The notes beneath the pieces were generated by a model, which did not search any database, was not told the origin of the DNA, and worked only from the letters and a program-made list of their open reading frames with translations. DNA of 64,000 bases from HK1 sp965202875 (lineage in GTDB: Bacteria; Pseudomonadota; Gammaproteobacteria; HK1): NCBI GenBank assembly GCA_965202875.1, contig OZ241870.1, forward strand, positions 186,001 to 250,000, read 5' to 3'. This document shows positions 17,637 through 26,275 of this stretch, piece by piece (positions within the stretch are counted from its first letter, which is position 1; every line of letters starts with the position of its first letter). The translations under genes were made by a program, and so were the position numbers.

Positions 17637-19220
17637 ATGACACGGACGGAGACGGGTTCGGACCCGCGCACGGCGCGGCGGAAGCTGCCCATCGGCATCC
17701 AGACCTTCCGCGAAATCCGCGAGGATGGCTGTTACTACGTGGACAAGACCGCCTACGTCCATCTGCTGGCGGAGGAGGGCAAACACCACTTCCTCTCCCG
17801 TCCCCGGCGCTTCGGCAAGAGCCTGCTGCTGGATACGCTCAAGGAGCTGTTCGAGGGCAGCGAGGAGCTGTTCCGGGGGCTTGCCATCCACGATCGGTGG
17901 GACTGGAGCGTGCGCCGCCCGGTGCTGCGGCTGGACTTCGGCGCCGGCGATTTCGAGAAGCCCGACTACCTGCGGGAAGAGGTCGCGGCGCAATTCGAAG
18001 ACATCGAGGCGCAAGCGGGCATCGCCTCCGGCGACGCGAGCGCACCCATCCGCTTCCGCCGGCTCATCCGGGCGTTGCACGAGCGCGCGGGGCAGCGGGT
18101 GGCGATCCTGGTGGACGAGTACGACAAGCCGATCCTCGATGCGCTGGCGTCGCCGGAGGTCGCCCGCGCCAACCGCAACTTCCTGCGCGGGCTGTACTCG
18201 GCGATCAAGCAGAGCGACGCGCACGTGAAGTTCACGCTGCTGACGGGGGTGAGCAGGTTCTCGAAGGTGGGCATCTTCTCCGGTCTGAACAACCTCCGTG
18301 ACATCACCCTGGACCCGCGCTACTCCTCGATCTGCGGCTACACCGATGCGGATCTGGACGCGGTGTTCGCGCCGGAGCTGCCCGGCCTGGACCGGGACGA
18401 GATACGGCGCTGGTACAACGGCTATTGCTGGCTCGGGGAGGAGAAGGTCTACAACCCCTTCGACATCCTGTTGCTGTTCGGCACCCGCAAGTTCAAGGCG
18501 CACTGGTTCGAGACCGGCACGCCGAGGTTCCTGATCGACACCTTGCTGCGGCGCTGGGTCGCATCCCCGGACCTGGAGGGCATGATCGGCACCGATACGC
18601 TGCTCTCCGCCTTCGACGTGGACAAGATGGCGACGGAGGCGCTGCTGTTCCAGACCGGCTACCTGACGATCACCGGCGAAGACGACCTCGGCGGGGAGCC
18701 GGCCTACCGGCTGGGGTATCCGAACCATGAAGTGCGGCGAAGCCTGAACGAAAGCCTGCTGCGCGCCATGGCGCCCGAGGATTCCCGCCAGACCGCGTCG
18801 CTCCTTCGGCTGCGCCGGCTGCTTGGAAGCAACGATTTCGACGGGCTGGAAGCACTGTTCCGCAGCTTCTTCGCCGGCATTCCCTACGAATGGCATACGA
18901 AGAACGACATCGCACGCTACGAGGGCTACTACGCGAGCGTGTTCTACTCGTGCTTCGCCGCGGCCGGGCTGGACGTGCGGGTGGAGGAAAGCACCAGCCA
19001 CGGGCGCCTCGACATGGCGGTGCTGCATGACGGCCACGTCTATCTGTTCGAGTGCAAGACGGTGGAGAAGGCGCCGGAGGGGAAGGCGATGGCCCAGATC
19101 AAGGAGAAGGGCTACGCGGACAAGTACCGTCATCTCGGCCGGCCGATCCACCTGATCGGGGTGGAGTTCAGCCGCGAGGACCGCAACGTCGCCGCCTTCG
19201 AGGTGGAGCGGGCCGCGTAG
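17637..19220 (+). CDS. AAA-ATPase-like protein with C-terminal DUF1703 nuclease-fold domain
   Basis: A 527-residue protein of the large AAA-ATPase-like/DUF1703 family. The N-terminal LPIGIQTFREIREDGCYYVDKT and HFLSRPRRFGKSLLLDTLKELF contain an atypical P-loop (RRFGKS). VAILVDEYDKPIL is the Walker B-like segment and RRWYNGYCW is a family hallmark. The C-terminal GRLDMAVLHDGHVYLFECK has the D...E-x-K pattern of a PD-(D/E)XK fold. The function of the family is unsettled; it is abundant in genomes rich in mobile DNA and defence genes. Start ATG 17637 precedes the conserved region; upstream in-frame codons look non-coding. Confidence 0.85.
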   Translation: MTRTETGSDPRTARRKLPIGIQTFREIREDGCYYVDKTAYVHLLAEEGKHHFLSRPRRFGKSLLLDTLKELFEGSEELFRGLAIHDRWDWSVRRPVLRLDFGAGDFEKPDYLREEVAAQFEDIEAQAGIASGDASAPIRFRRLIRALHERAGQRVAILVDEYDKPILDALASPEVARANRNFLRGLYSAIKQSDAHVKFTLLTGVSRFSKVGIFSGLNNLRDITLDPRYSSICGYTDADLDAVFAPELPGLDRDEIRRWYNGYCWLGEEKVYNPFDILLLFGTRKFKAHWFETGTPRFLIDTLLRRWVASPDLEGMIGTDTLLSAFDVDKMATEALLFQTGYLTITGEDDLGGEPAYRLGYPNHEVRRSLNESLLRAMAPEDSRQTASLLRLRRLLGSNDFDGLEALFRSFFAGIPYEWHTKNDIARYEGYYASVFYSCFAAAGLDVRVEESTSHGRLDMAVLHDGHVYLFECKTVEKAPEGKAMAQIKEKGYADKYRHLGRPIHLIGVEFSREDRNVAAFEVERAA

Positions 19221-19292
19221 ACCGGCGGTGAGAAGAACCGCACGCAGGATTCGTCGCAGCACGACCGGATCGTCCGGCGACCGGAGAAGACG

Positions 19293-22200
19293 ATGACCAT
19301 CGCGCCGCCGCCCCGTATCGACGAGCGCCGCCATGTCGAGAAGCCCTTGCTGGACCAGCTCGCGGGGCTTGGCTGGGAGATCCTCGACCTCGACAACACG
19401 CAACGCCCGGCGGACACCTTCCGCGAGAGCTTCGCCGAGGTGCTGATGCCGCCCGTGCTGCGCGAACGGATCGGGGTCATCAACCCGTGGCTGGACGATG
19501 ACCAGATCGAAGAGGCCGCGAGACGGCTCACCGCCGGCTTTCCGGGGCCGGGGCTCCTGGAGTGCAACCGGCACATCCTCGATCTGCTGCTGGAAGGGAC
19601 CAGCGCCGGGGAGAACCGCCGCACCGGGGAGAAGAGCCCCACCGTCCGCTACGTGGACTTCGAGCAGCGGGAGAACAACCGCTTCATCGCCGTGTGCCAG
19701 TACAAGGTCCGCATCCCCGGGACGGAGCACCACATCGTTCCGGACCTCGTGCTGTTCCTGAACGGCCTGCCGGTGGTGGTGATCGAGTGCAAGTCGCCCA
19801 GGGTGAAGGATGCGATCCCGGAGGCCATCGACCAGCTTCTGCGCTACAGCGATCAGCGCGGCGCGACGGGCGAAGGCAGCCCGCGCCTCTTCCACTACAA
19901 CCAGTTCGTGGTGGTGACCTGCCGGCAGGAGGCGCGGTTCGGCACCATCACCACCCATGGCGAGAAGCATTTCTACCGCTGGACCGATCCCTGGCCGCGC
20001 ACCGTGGACGACCTGGAGCACGGCGCCGGCGGTCCGAACGATCAGCAGCGGCTCACCGCCGGGATGCTCGACCCCGGCAATCTCCTCGACCTCATCCGCA
20101 CCTTCACCCTGTTCTCGACCAACGACAAGGGCGAGACTATCAAGATCGTCGGGCGCTACCAGCAGTTCCGGGCGGTGAAGCGGGCCGTCAACCGCTTGCT
20201 GGAAGGCCGGAGTCCGCGCGCGCGGAGCGGCATCGTCTGGCATACGCAAGGATCGGGCAAGTCGCTCACGATGATGTTCATGGTGCGGGAGATGTACCGC
20301 CACGCGGCGCTCTCGAAGTGGAAGGTGGTCTTCGTCACCGACCGCACCCAGCTCGAACGGCAGCTCTGCGAGACGAGCGCGAATGTCGGCTTCACCGTGA
20401 AGGTCGCGGACAGCATCGCGACGCTCAAGGCGCTCCTGCGCGCCGACACCTCCGATCTGGTCATGGCCATGATCCACAAGTTCCGGGAGGCGGATCTCGA
20501 AGAGACCTTCCCCGAGCTGAACCCGAGCCCCTGGATCCTGGTCATGACCGACGAGGCGCATCGCTCCCAGTACCGGATGCTCGGCGCGAACCTCGACCGG
20601 GCCATCCCCAACGCGACCCGGATCGGCTACACCGGCACGCCGATCGACAAGACCGAGCGGGTGTTCGGCGACTACATCGACCGCTACGGCATGCGCCAGG
20701 CCGCGAAGGACGGCGTGACGCTCGGCATCGTCTACGAAGGACGTACCCACAAGGCCGAGGTCCCCGACCGTGCCGGGATGGACGCGGCGTTCGAGGACGT
20801 GTTCGGCGAATACGGCCTGCAAGAGCGCCTGCGGATCCTCGGCTACGGCTCGCGGGACGCCTATCTGGAGGCGGAGCCGACCATTGAGGCGAAGGCGCGG
20901 GACATGGTCGGGCACTACCTGACCCACGTGTACCCGAACGGCTACAAGGCGCAGGTGGTGGCCACATCGCGCGAGGCGGCCGTTCGTTACCAGAAGCATC
21001 TCGACGCGGCGCTCGCGGACGCGGCTGCGAAGCTGGAACGGCAGGGCAACCCCGGAAGGCTGGATCCGGAATCGCTCAAGACCATGCGAACGGCCGTGGT
21101 CATCTCCGGCAGCCACAACGATCCGCCGCATCTGAAGGCCCATTCGGACCCGTCCCGGCACGAGGCGGACATCAAGAGCTTCAAGCTGCCCTTCGGGGGC
21201 GAGGACGCCGGTGTGCGCGGCGACACCGGCGTCCTCATCGTCAACAACATGCTGCTCACGGGCTTCGACGCGCCGGTCGAGCAGGTGCTGTATCTCGACC
21301 GGGTGGTCGTCGCCCACAACCTGCTGCAAGCCATCGCGCGGGTGAACCGCGTCGCCGGGGCGTCCAAGGACAAGGGCTTCGTGGTCGACTACGTCGGCAT
21401 CGGCCACCACCTCAAGCAGGCGATCGACGGCTACGACGAGCGGGAGCGGAAGGACGTCCTCGATACGCTCAGCTTCCCCGAAGACGAAGTGCGGGAGCTC
21501 GAAGCCGGCTTCGACGCCATCATGGCTCTCCTGCGCCGCCACGGCCTCCACGATCTGAACGACCACGACGCGTTCTTCGACGCCTTCTACGACGAGGACC
21601 TGCGCTTCGAATTCATCTCGGCGTTCAGGACCCTGACCCGATGCATCAACCTGGTGTTCCCGGCGAAGCAGGCGCTCGACTACGTACGGGACTACCAGGC
21701 CCTGGCCGGGATCGGCGTACTGGCGGGCAAGCACTACCGGGACGGGCGGCTCAGCATGAAGGGGATTCCGCCGAAGCTGCGGGCCATCACCGACGAGCAC
21801 CTGGAATCCCGGGGGATCGATGCCAGGGTGCCGCCCATTTCGATCCTCGACGAACACTTCGTCAGGGAGGTGGCGAGGCGGACCCGCGCGAAGACGAAGG
21901 CGGCGGAGATCGAGCACGCGATCCGTCACCACCTCGACGTGGAGCTCGACGACGACCCGGATCTCAAGGCGTCGTTCGCGGAGGCGCTGGCCGCCATCTT
22001 CGAGCAATTCCGCGACAACTGGCAGAAGATCCACGAGGAGCTGGAGAAGCTGCGGGCGCAGATCGTCAACGCCCGCGAAGAGCCGACCTACGGGCTGCAT
22101 CGCAAGAAGCAGATGCCCTTCTTCCGGATGTTCCGGCGGGAGCTGTTCGGCACGGCTCCGGTCGTCGCCAAGGACGGCGGAGGCGAATCGAGGTTGGCGG

Positions 22201-22478
22201 AGACCCCGGCGTTCTATGGAGTGCGCGAGGAAGAGCGCATCAGCCGGCTCGTGGACCTCACGCAGAAGGTGTTTCTCGCCGTCGATCGCGAGCTGTGCCT
22301 CACCGGCTTCTGGGAGAGCATCCCGGCCCGGAACCGGCTGAAGGCGGAGGTCCAGAAGACGCTGCTGGCCCCGGAGTTCGTCTCGCTCCCCGGCATCAGG
22401 GAGCACCGGGCGCAGCTCGTGAGCCGCGTCATGGAGCTCGCGGAACGCAACAACGACCTCATCCTCTACGCGGAATGA
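19293..22478 (+). CDS. hsdR: Type I restriction enzyme R subunit (HsdR)
   Basis: A 1061-residue restriction and translocation subunit. The N-terminal nuclease has VPDLVLF...VVIECKSPR (Asp151, Glu165, Lys167). The helicase core has WHTQGSGKSLTM (about 315-326), TDEAHRSQY (about 418), RIGYTGTPI, NMLLTGFDAP and QAIARVNRV. The C-terminal helical region fits HsdR's contact with the methylase. ATG 19293 follows GGAGAAGA. No hsdM or hsdS is visible in the window, so the protein is an orphan here or works with distant partners. The DUF45 metalloprotease gene starts 15 bases after its stop. Confidence 0.92.
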   Translation: MTIAPPPRIDERRHVEKPLLDQLAGLGWEILDLDNTQRPADTFRESFAEVLMPPVLRERIGVINPWLDDDQIEEAARRLTAGFPGPGLLECNRHILDLLLEGTSAGENRRTGEKSPTVRYVDFEQRENNRFIAVCQYKVRIPGTEHHIVPDLVLFLNGLPVVVIECKSPRVKDAIPEAIDQLLRYSDQRGATGEGSPRLFHYNQFVVVTCRQEARFGTITTHGEKHFYRWTDPWPRTVDDLEHGAGGPNDQQRLTAGMLDPGNLLDLIRTFTLFSTNDKGETIKIVGRYQQFRAVKRAVNRLLEGRSPRARSGIVWHTQGSGKSLTMMFMVREMYRHAALSKWKVVFVTDRTQLERQLCETSANVGFTVKVADSIATLKALLRADTSDLVMAMIHKFREADLEETFPELNPSPWILVMTDEAHRSQYRMLGANLDRAIPNATRIGYTGTPIDKTERVFGDYIDRYGMRQAAKDGVTLGIVYEGRTHKAEVPDRAGMDAAFEDVFGEYGLQERLRILGYGSRDAYLEAEPTIEAKARDMVGHYLTHVYPNGYKAQVVATSREAAVRYQKHLDAALADAAAKLERQGNPGRLDPESLKTMRTAVVISGSHNDPPHLKAHSDPSRHEADIKSFKLPFGGEDAGVRGDTGVLIVNNMLLTGFDAPVEQVLYLDRVVVAHNLLQAIARVNRVAGASKDKGFVVDYVGIGHHLKQAIDGYDERERKDVLDTLSFPEDEVRELEAGFDAIMALLRRHGLHDLNDHDAFFDAFYDEDLRFEFISAFRTLTRCINLVFPAKQALDYVRDYQALAGIGVLAGKHYRDGRLSMKGIPPKLRAITDEHLESRGIDARVPPISILDEHFVREVARRTRAKTKAAEIEHAIRHHLDVELDDDPDLKASFAEALAAIFEQFRDNWQKIHEELEKLRAQIVNAREEPTYGLHRKKQMPFFRMFRRELFGTAPVVAKDGGGESRLAETPAFYGVREEERISRLVDLTQKVFLAVDRELCLTGFWESIPARNRLKAEVQKTLLAPEFVSLPGIREHRAQLVSRVMELAERNNDLILYAE

Positions 22479-22493
22479 CCCGGAGCGGGGGCG

Positions 22494-23180
22494 ATGGAGC
22501 TACGCTACGCGGTCAAGCGCTCGGGCAGGCGGAAGAAGCTCACGATCACCGTCGAACGCGACCGGAGCGTGGTCGTGCACGCACCGGCCGCCATGCCGGA
22601 CGAAGCGATCGGACGGGCCGTGGCAGCGAAGCGGCAGTGGATCCACGAAAAGACCCGGCACGGCCGGAAGTACCGGACGCCGCCGCACCCGCCCGGCAAG
22701 GAGCTGGTCAACGGCGAATCGGCGCTCTACCTGGGCCGGAGCTACCGGATCGAGCGGGTGAAGGGAGACGCCGGCGGCGAGGTCCGCTTCGACCAGCGCT
22801 TCTTCATTCCCGCCGCGCTCCCGGACCGTGGGCGGTCCGCGATGCGGGACTGGTACGTCGCCAGGGCCAGAGAACGCATCCTGCCCCGGGTGGAGCGTCA
22901 CGCCCGCAGCCTCGGGGTGCGCTACGGCCGGGCGCGCATCGTCGACAGCCGCTACCGCTGGGGCTCGTGCACCGTGCGGGGCAACGTCAGCTTCAACTGG
23001 CGGCTCATCAAGGCGCCGACGTTCGTCATCGACTACGTCGTCGTGCACGAGCTCGTGCACCTGATCGAGTCGAACCATACGGATCGGTTCTGGGGCATCG
23101 TACGCACCCACGCGCCGGGGATCGAAGGGGCGCGGGTCTGGCTGCGGGAGCACGGGCAGCTTCTGGAGGAGCTCGTGTAG
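22494..23180 (+). CDS. YgjP/DUF45 (SprT-like) metallopeptidase
   Basis: A 228-residue zinc metalloprotease-type protein. DYVVVHELVHLIESNHTDRFW contains the HExxH zinc site plus the downstream histidine. RWGSC and NVSFNWRLIKAP are typical of the YgjP/DUF45 family. Genes of this family are commonly found directly behind hsdR, as here. The role is not settled; a function in handling stalled or covalently bound protein on DNA, or in turnover of the restriction enzyme, is an inference. Confidence 0.88.
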   Translation: MELRYAVKRSGRRKKLTITVERDRSVVVHAPAAMPDEAIGRAVAAKRQWIHEKTRHGRKYRTPPHPPGKELVNGESALYLGRSYRIERVKGDAGGEVRFDQRFFIPAALPDRGRSAMRDWYVARARERILPRVERHARSLGVRYGRARIVDSRYRWGSCTVRGNVSFNWRLIKAPTFVIDYVVVHELVHLIESNHTDRFWGIVRTHAPGIEGARVWLREHGQLLEELV

Positions 23181-23258
23181 CCGCCGGTAGCAGCCGGAGC
23201 CGTCGGCAAGAGCAATGGACCCGAATACCGGACCGGCCGATCACCGTCCTCCGCGCCC

Positions 23259-23372
23259 GGTCTCGCCGTCGCCGGCGAGGAGTTCGAGTTGAAGCCTGTG
23301 CCGAGTAGTATCGACCTTTGTCAATTGCCTCTGGTCTCGACGTCGCCGGCGAGGGGTTCGAGTTGAAGCTGG
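23259..23372 (+). pseudogene. Two fragments of the 3' end of mod
   Basis: Two short stretches (23259-23295 and 23333-23372) repeat the mod sequence around 11888-11930 encoding LDVAGEEFELK. They lie in tandem, directly ahead of the duplicated end of res. They are leftovers of a second mod-res copy that lost nearly all of both genes. Confidence 0.75.
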
Positions 23373-23385
23373 CCTCAACCTCGGG

Positions 23386-23952
23386 TTCACCCTCGTCTCG
23401 CTCGAAGCCGAGCGCGTCAAGCGGGAAGCGTTCAAGGCCCTTCTGCCGCTCTACTCGCTCAAGGCCGCCGCCGGGTACTTCGGGAACGCCGAGCCGGTGG
23501 AGCCCGAGGGTTGGGTGGAGGCGGACGGCGTGGGACGGCTCGACGAGAGGATGTTCGTCTGCCGGGCCGCAGGCCGTTCGATGGAGCCCAGGATCCACGA
23601 CGGCGACTACGTGGTCTTCCGCGCGAAGCCGGCTGGAACGCGGCAGGGGAAGATCGTGCTCGTGCAGTATCGCGGCGAGGCCGACCCGGACACGGGTGGT
23701 TCGTACACCGTCAAGCGCTACTCGTCGGAGAAGGTGGCCGCGGAAGGTGGCGACTGGCGCCACGCGCGAATCGTGCTGTCCCCGACGAACCCGGAGTACG
23801 AGCCGATCGTCTTCTCCCCGGAGGAGAGCGGGCATGTGGAGGTCATCGCGGAGATGGTGACGGTGCTGCGGGGTGGGGTATAGCGCCCTGGCCGTCGCCT
23901 TCCCGGCGCTGGTGAAGGCCATCGGATCATCGGGTGCGGGGACCGGATCGAC
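23386..23952 (+). pseudogene. Duplicated S24-domain end of res (direct repeat, copy B)
   Basis: Nearly identical to 14865-15431. The frame encoding the S24-like domain is intact from GTG 23497 to the stop at 23881-23883 (128 residues), keeping GRSMEPRIHDGDYVVF and YTVKRYS. A free-standing S24-like protein could therefore be made, though there is no clear ribosome site and the upstream helicase part is missing. After the stop, DNA related to frc runs on to about 24000. It is most simply read as a relic of duplication and deletion. Confidence 0.8.
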
Positions 23953-24075
23953 GCTTCGAGGTAGGGGTGATCCGGAAACGCCCCGCCCAAGCTCGACCGG
24001 CAGGAACGAGAGCAAAGGCAGGGAAACCCCGCTAACATGCAGCTCCGTGACCACGGCAGCAACGGGAGGGCCACG

Positions 24076-24261
24076 ATGGACAGGCTTGATGGAGAGGCAC
24101 GGAAGGCGCCGAAAAGTCTTGGCCCCGAGGAAGAAGCAAGAGCGCAACGGGCAAAGGAGGCCGAAGCCAGAAAGCAGCGGATGAAGGCCCTCGCGGAAAA
24201 GGCGGGATTCGGCGACTACGGCACCGACCTCATGCGTGAGGCTCGGGGCGTCGATCCGTGA
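24076..24261 (+). CDS. Small antitoxin-like protein upstream of a PIN toxin
   Basis: A 61-residue, highly charged helical protein (EEEARAQRAKEAEARKQRMK, then ALAEKAGFGDYGTDLMREAR). ATG 24076 is preceded by GGGAGG. Its stop overlaps the GTG start of the PIN gene (GTGA at 24258-24261), the standard antitoxin-toxin layout. No DNA-binding fold is obvious. The role as antitoxin rests on size, position and overlap. Confidence 0.65.
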   Translation: MDRLDGEARKAPKSLGPEEEARAQRAKEAEARKQRMKALAEKAGFGDYGTDLMREARGVDP

Positions 24262-24812
24262 ACCCCTGCCAGTGGTGGACAGCCTCGCCACAAGGGGAAA
24301 TCGTCTTCGACTGCAACGTCCTGTCGGACGCCGTCTGCAACAACAGCCGGCGAGGAGATTGGGCAAGGGAAGTCATCGCATGGACCGGCCGGGAAGCGCA
24401 CGAGGTACTCGTGTCGGCGATGGCCCACGGCGAAATCCTGGCGGTGCTGCGTAAACTCGAACTCCAGCAAATCGCCGACAGCAGGAAGGTGTTCCCGAAA
24501 GGCCCGGGAGACTTCGCCGCCGTTGATGCACAAACGCTCCGGTCACTGTGTGAGGAGATCTGGAACATCGAGACAACCGCCGTCACCCTGTCCGCAGAGC
24601 TCAGGGATCGGTGCCTCGAACTGCGACGGAACATCGTCCCTTACGACGCCTGGTACGTCGCGATCGCGGAGCATTACGACGCCCCTTTGTTCACGACGGA
24701 CGAAAAGCTCGTCAACGCCATCGGCCATACCAACAGCACGTGCACCGCCTACAGCTTCAGAACCGATACGGAACGGCGGAACAGGGAGCAAGGCCGATCC
24801 CGCGTCGAATGA
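24258..24812 (+). CDS. vapC: PIN-domain toxin (VapC-like)
   Basis: A 184-residue PIN-domain ribonuclease-type protein. The acidic pocket is visible: Asp in IVFDCNVLSDAV, Glu in MAHGEILAVLRKLE, and two Asp in YDAWYVAIAEHYDAPLFTTD. VapC toxins cut tRNA or rRNA. This one begins with GTG overlapping the stop of the small upstream gene. It is longer than the usual ~130 residues, mainly through a charged C-terminal tail. It lies between the relic of the mod-res duplication and the chimeric frc pseudogene. Confidence 0.82.
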   Translation: MNPCQWWTASPQGEIVFDCNVLSDAVCNNSRRGDWAREVIAWTGREAHEVLVSAMAHGEILAVLRKLELQQIADSRKVFPKGPGDFAAVDAQTLRSLCEEIWNIETTAVTLSAELRDRCLELRRNIVPYDAWYVAIAEHYDAPLFTTDEKLVNAIGHTNSTCTAYSFRTDTERRNREQGRSRVE

Positions 24813-24872
24813 CTCCGCGAGCCGCGCAGGCCGCAGCAGCACATACTCCCAAGCCGCGCCCCACGTTTTGAG

Positions 24873-26170
24873 CGTACATGAACGGGGCGAGCCACGGGCT
24901 GCCGCCGCCGGGCGACCCGCACTACTTCAACCGCCCCCGCGGCGACGCCTTCCGGAAGGCGGACGTGATCGTCATCGTGGGCACCCCCTTCGGCATGACC
25001 GCCTTCGGCATGGAGACCACCACCCGCGGGCAGCTTCGCGACCTCCCCGGCGTGGACAGCCTCTACTTCACCATGCTGAACCACAACAAGCGCAGCATCA
25101 CCCTCAATACCAAGACCGGGCGCGGCCGGGCCATCTTCACCCGCCTCGTCGAGGAATGCGACGTGCTGGTCGAGAACTTCGCCCCGGGCGCGCTCGACCG
25201 CATGGGCTTCACCTGGGAGCGCATCCAGGAGATCAACCCCCGGCTCGTCTACGCCTCGGTCAAGGGCTTCGGCCCGGGTCCCTACCAGGAGTGCAAGGTC
25301 TACGAGAACGTGGCCCAGTGCACCGGCGGCTCGGCCAGCACCACCGGCTTCGACGACGGCCCCCCGCTGGTCACCGGCGCGCAGATCGGCGACTCCGGCA
25401 CCGGCCTGCATCTGGCGCTCGGGATCGTCACCGCGCTCTACCACCGCGAGAAGACGGGGCGCGGGCAGCGCGTGGAGTGCGCGATGCAGGACGGGGTGCT
25501 GAACCTGTGCCGGGTGAAGCTGCGCGACCAGCAGCGCCTCGCCCACGGGCCGCTGCGCGAGTACCCGCAGTACCCGAACGGGACCTTCGGCGACGCCGCC
25601 CCGCGCTCGGGCAACGCCTCCGGCGGCGGGCAGCCCGGCTGGGTGGTGAAGACCAAGGGATGGGAGAGCGACCCCAACGCCTACATCTACGTGATCACCT
25701 AGGCCGCCGCGTTTCCGGCGCTGGCGAAAGCCATCGGGCGCGAGGACTGGCTCGACGACCCGGAGTGGAGCACCCCGGAGGCGCGTCTTCCCAAGCTCGA
25801 CCGGGTATTCGCCGAGATCGAGAGATGGACCATGACCAAGGACAAGCTCGAGGTCATGGAGATCCTCAACCCCTTGAACGTGCCCTGCGGGCCGATCCTG
25901 TCGATGAAGGAGCTGGCCGAGGAGCCGTCGCTACGCGCGACCGGCACGGTGGTGGAGGTGGACCACCCGACCCGGGGTCCCTACCTCACGGTGGGCAACC
26001 CCATCAAGCTCTCGGCGTCGCCGTCGGAGGTGGCCCGCTCGCCCCTGCTGGGCGAGCACACGTTCGAGATCATGCGCGAGGTGCCGGGCTTTTCTGCCGA
26101 GGAGACCGAGGCGGCGCGGTCGGAGGGCGCCATCGGCAGCGAGGACGCGGGGGAGCCGGCGGCGGCTTGA
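24873..26170 (+). pseudogene. frc: Chimeric pseudogene: fragments of the ThDP lyase fused to frc
   Basis: The first ~145 bases are two pieces of the ThDP enzyme gene (matching about 2893-3013 and 3519-3552) joined at short shared sequences. They then run straight into frc from codon ~45 onwards (matching from about 4193). The frc part is almost identical to the intact gene but has an in-frame TAG at 25700-25702 where the parent has CAG. It therefore encodes a hybrid truncated protein at best. Beyond the stop, the frame is open to 26170 and ends exactly like frc. Confidence 0.9.
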
Positions 26171-26275
26171 GGGTCCCGAACCGGCATGGCCGGAACCAGG
26201 AACCCACCCACGAACATCTGCGAGGTCTTGCATGAAATTCGATCGCCAAGGGTGCGGAAGTGCGCTCCCTGACGA

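Noticed and set aside
17529..22406. 1625-codon open frame on the minus strand opposite the AAA-ATPase and hsdR
   Set aside because: The plus-strand genes have full domain evidence. The antisense frame is a by-product of high third-position GC.
23497..23883. Independent S24 peptidase gene
   Set aside because: It is almost identical to the end of res and surrounded by fragments of the same operon, without a ribosome site. It is treated as a relic, though the frame is open.
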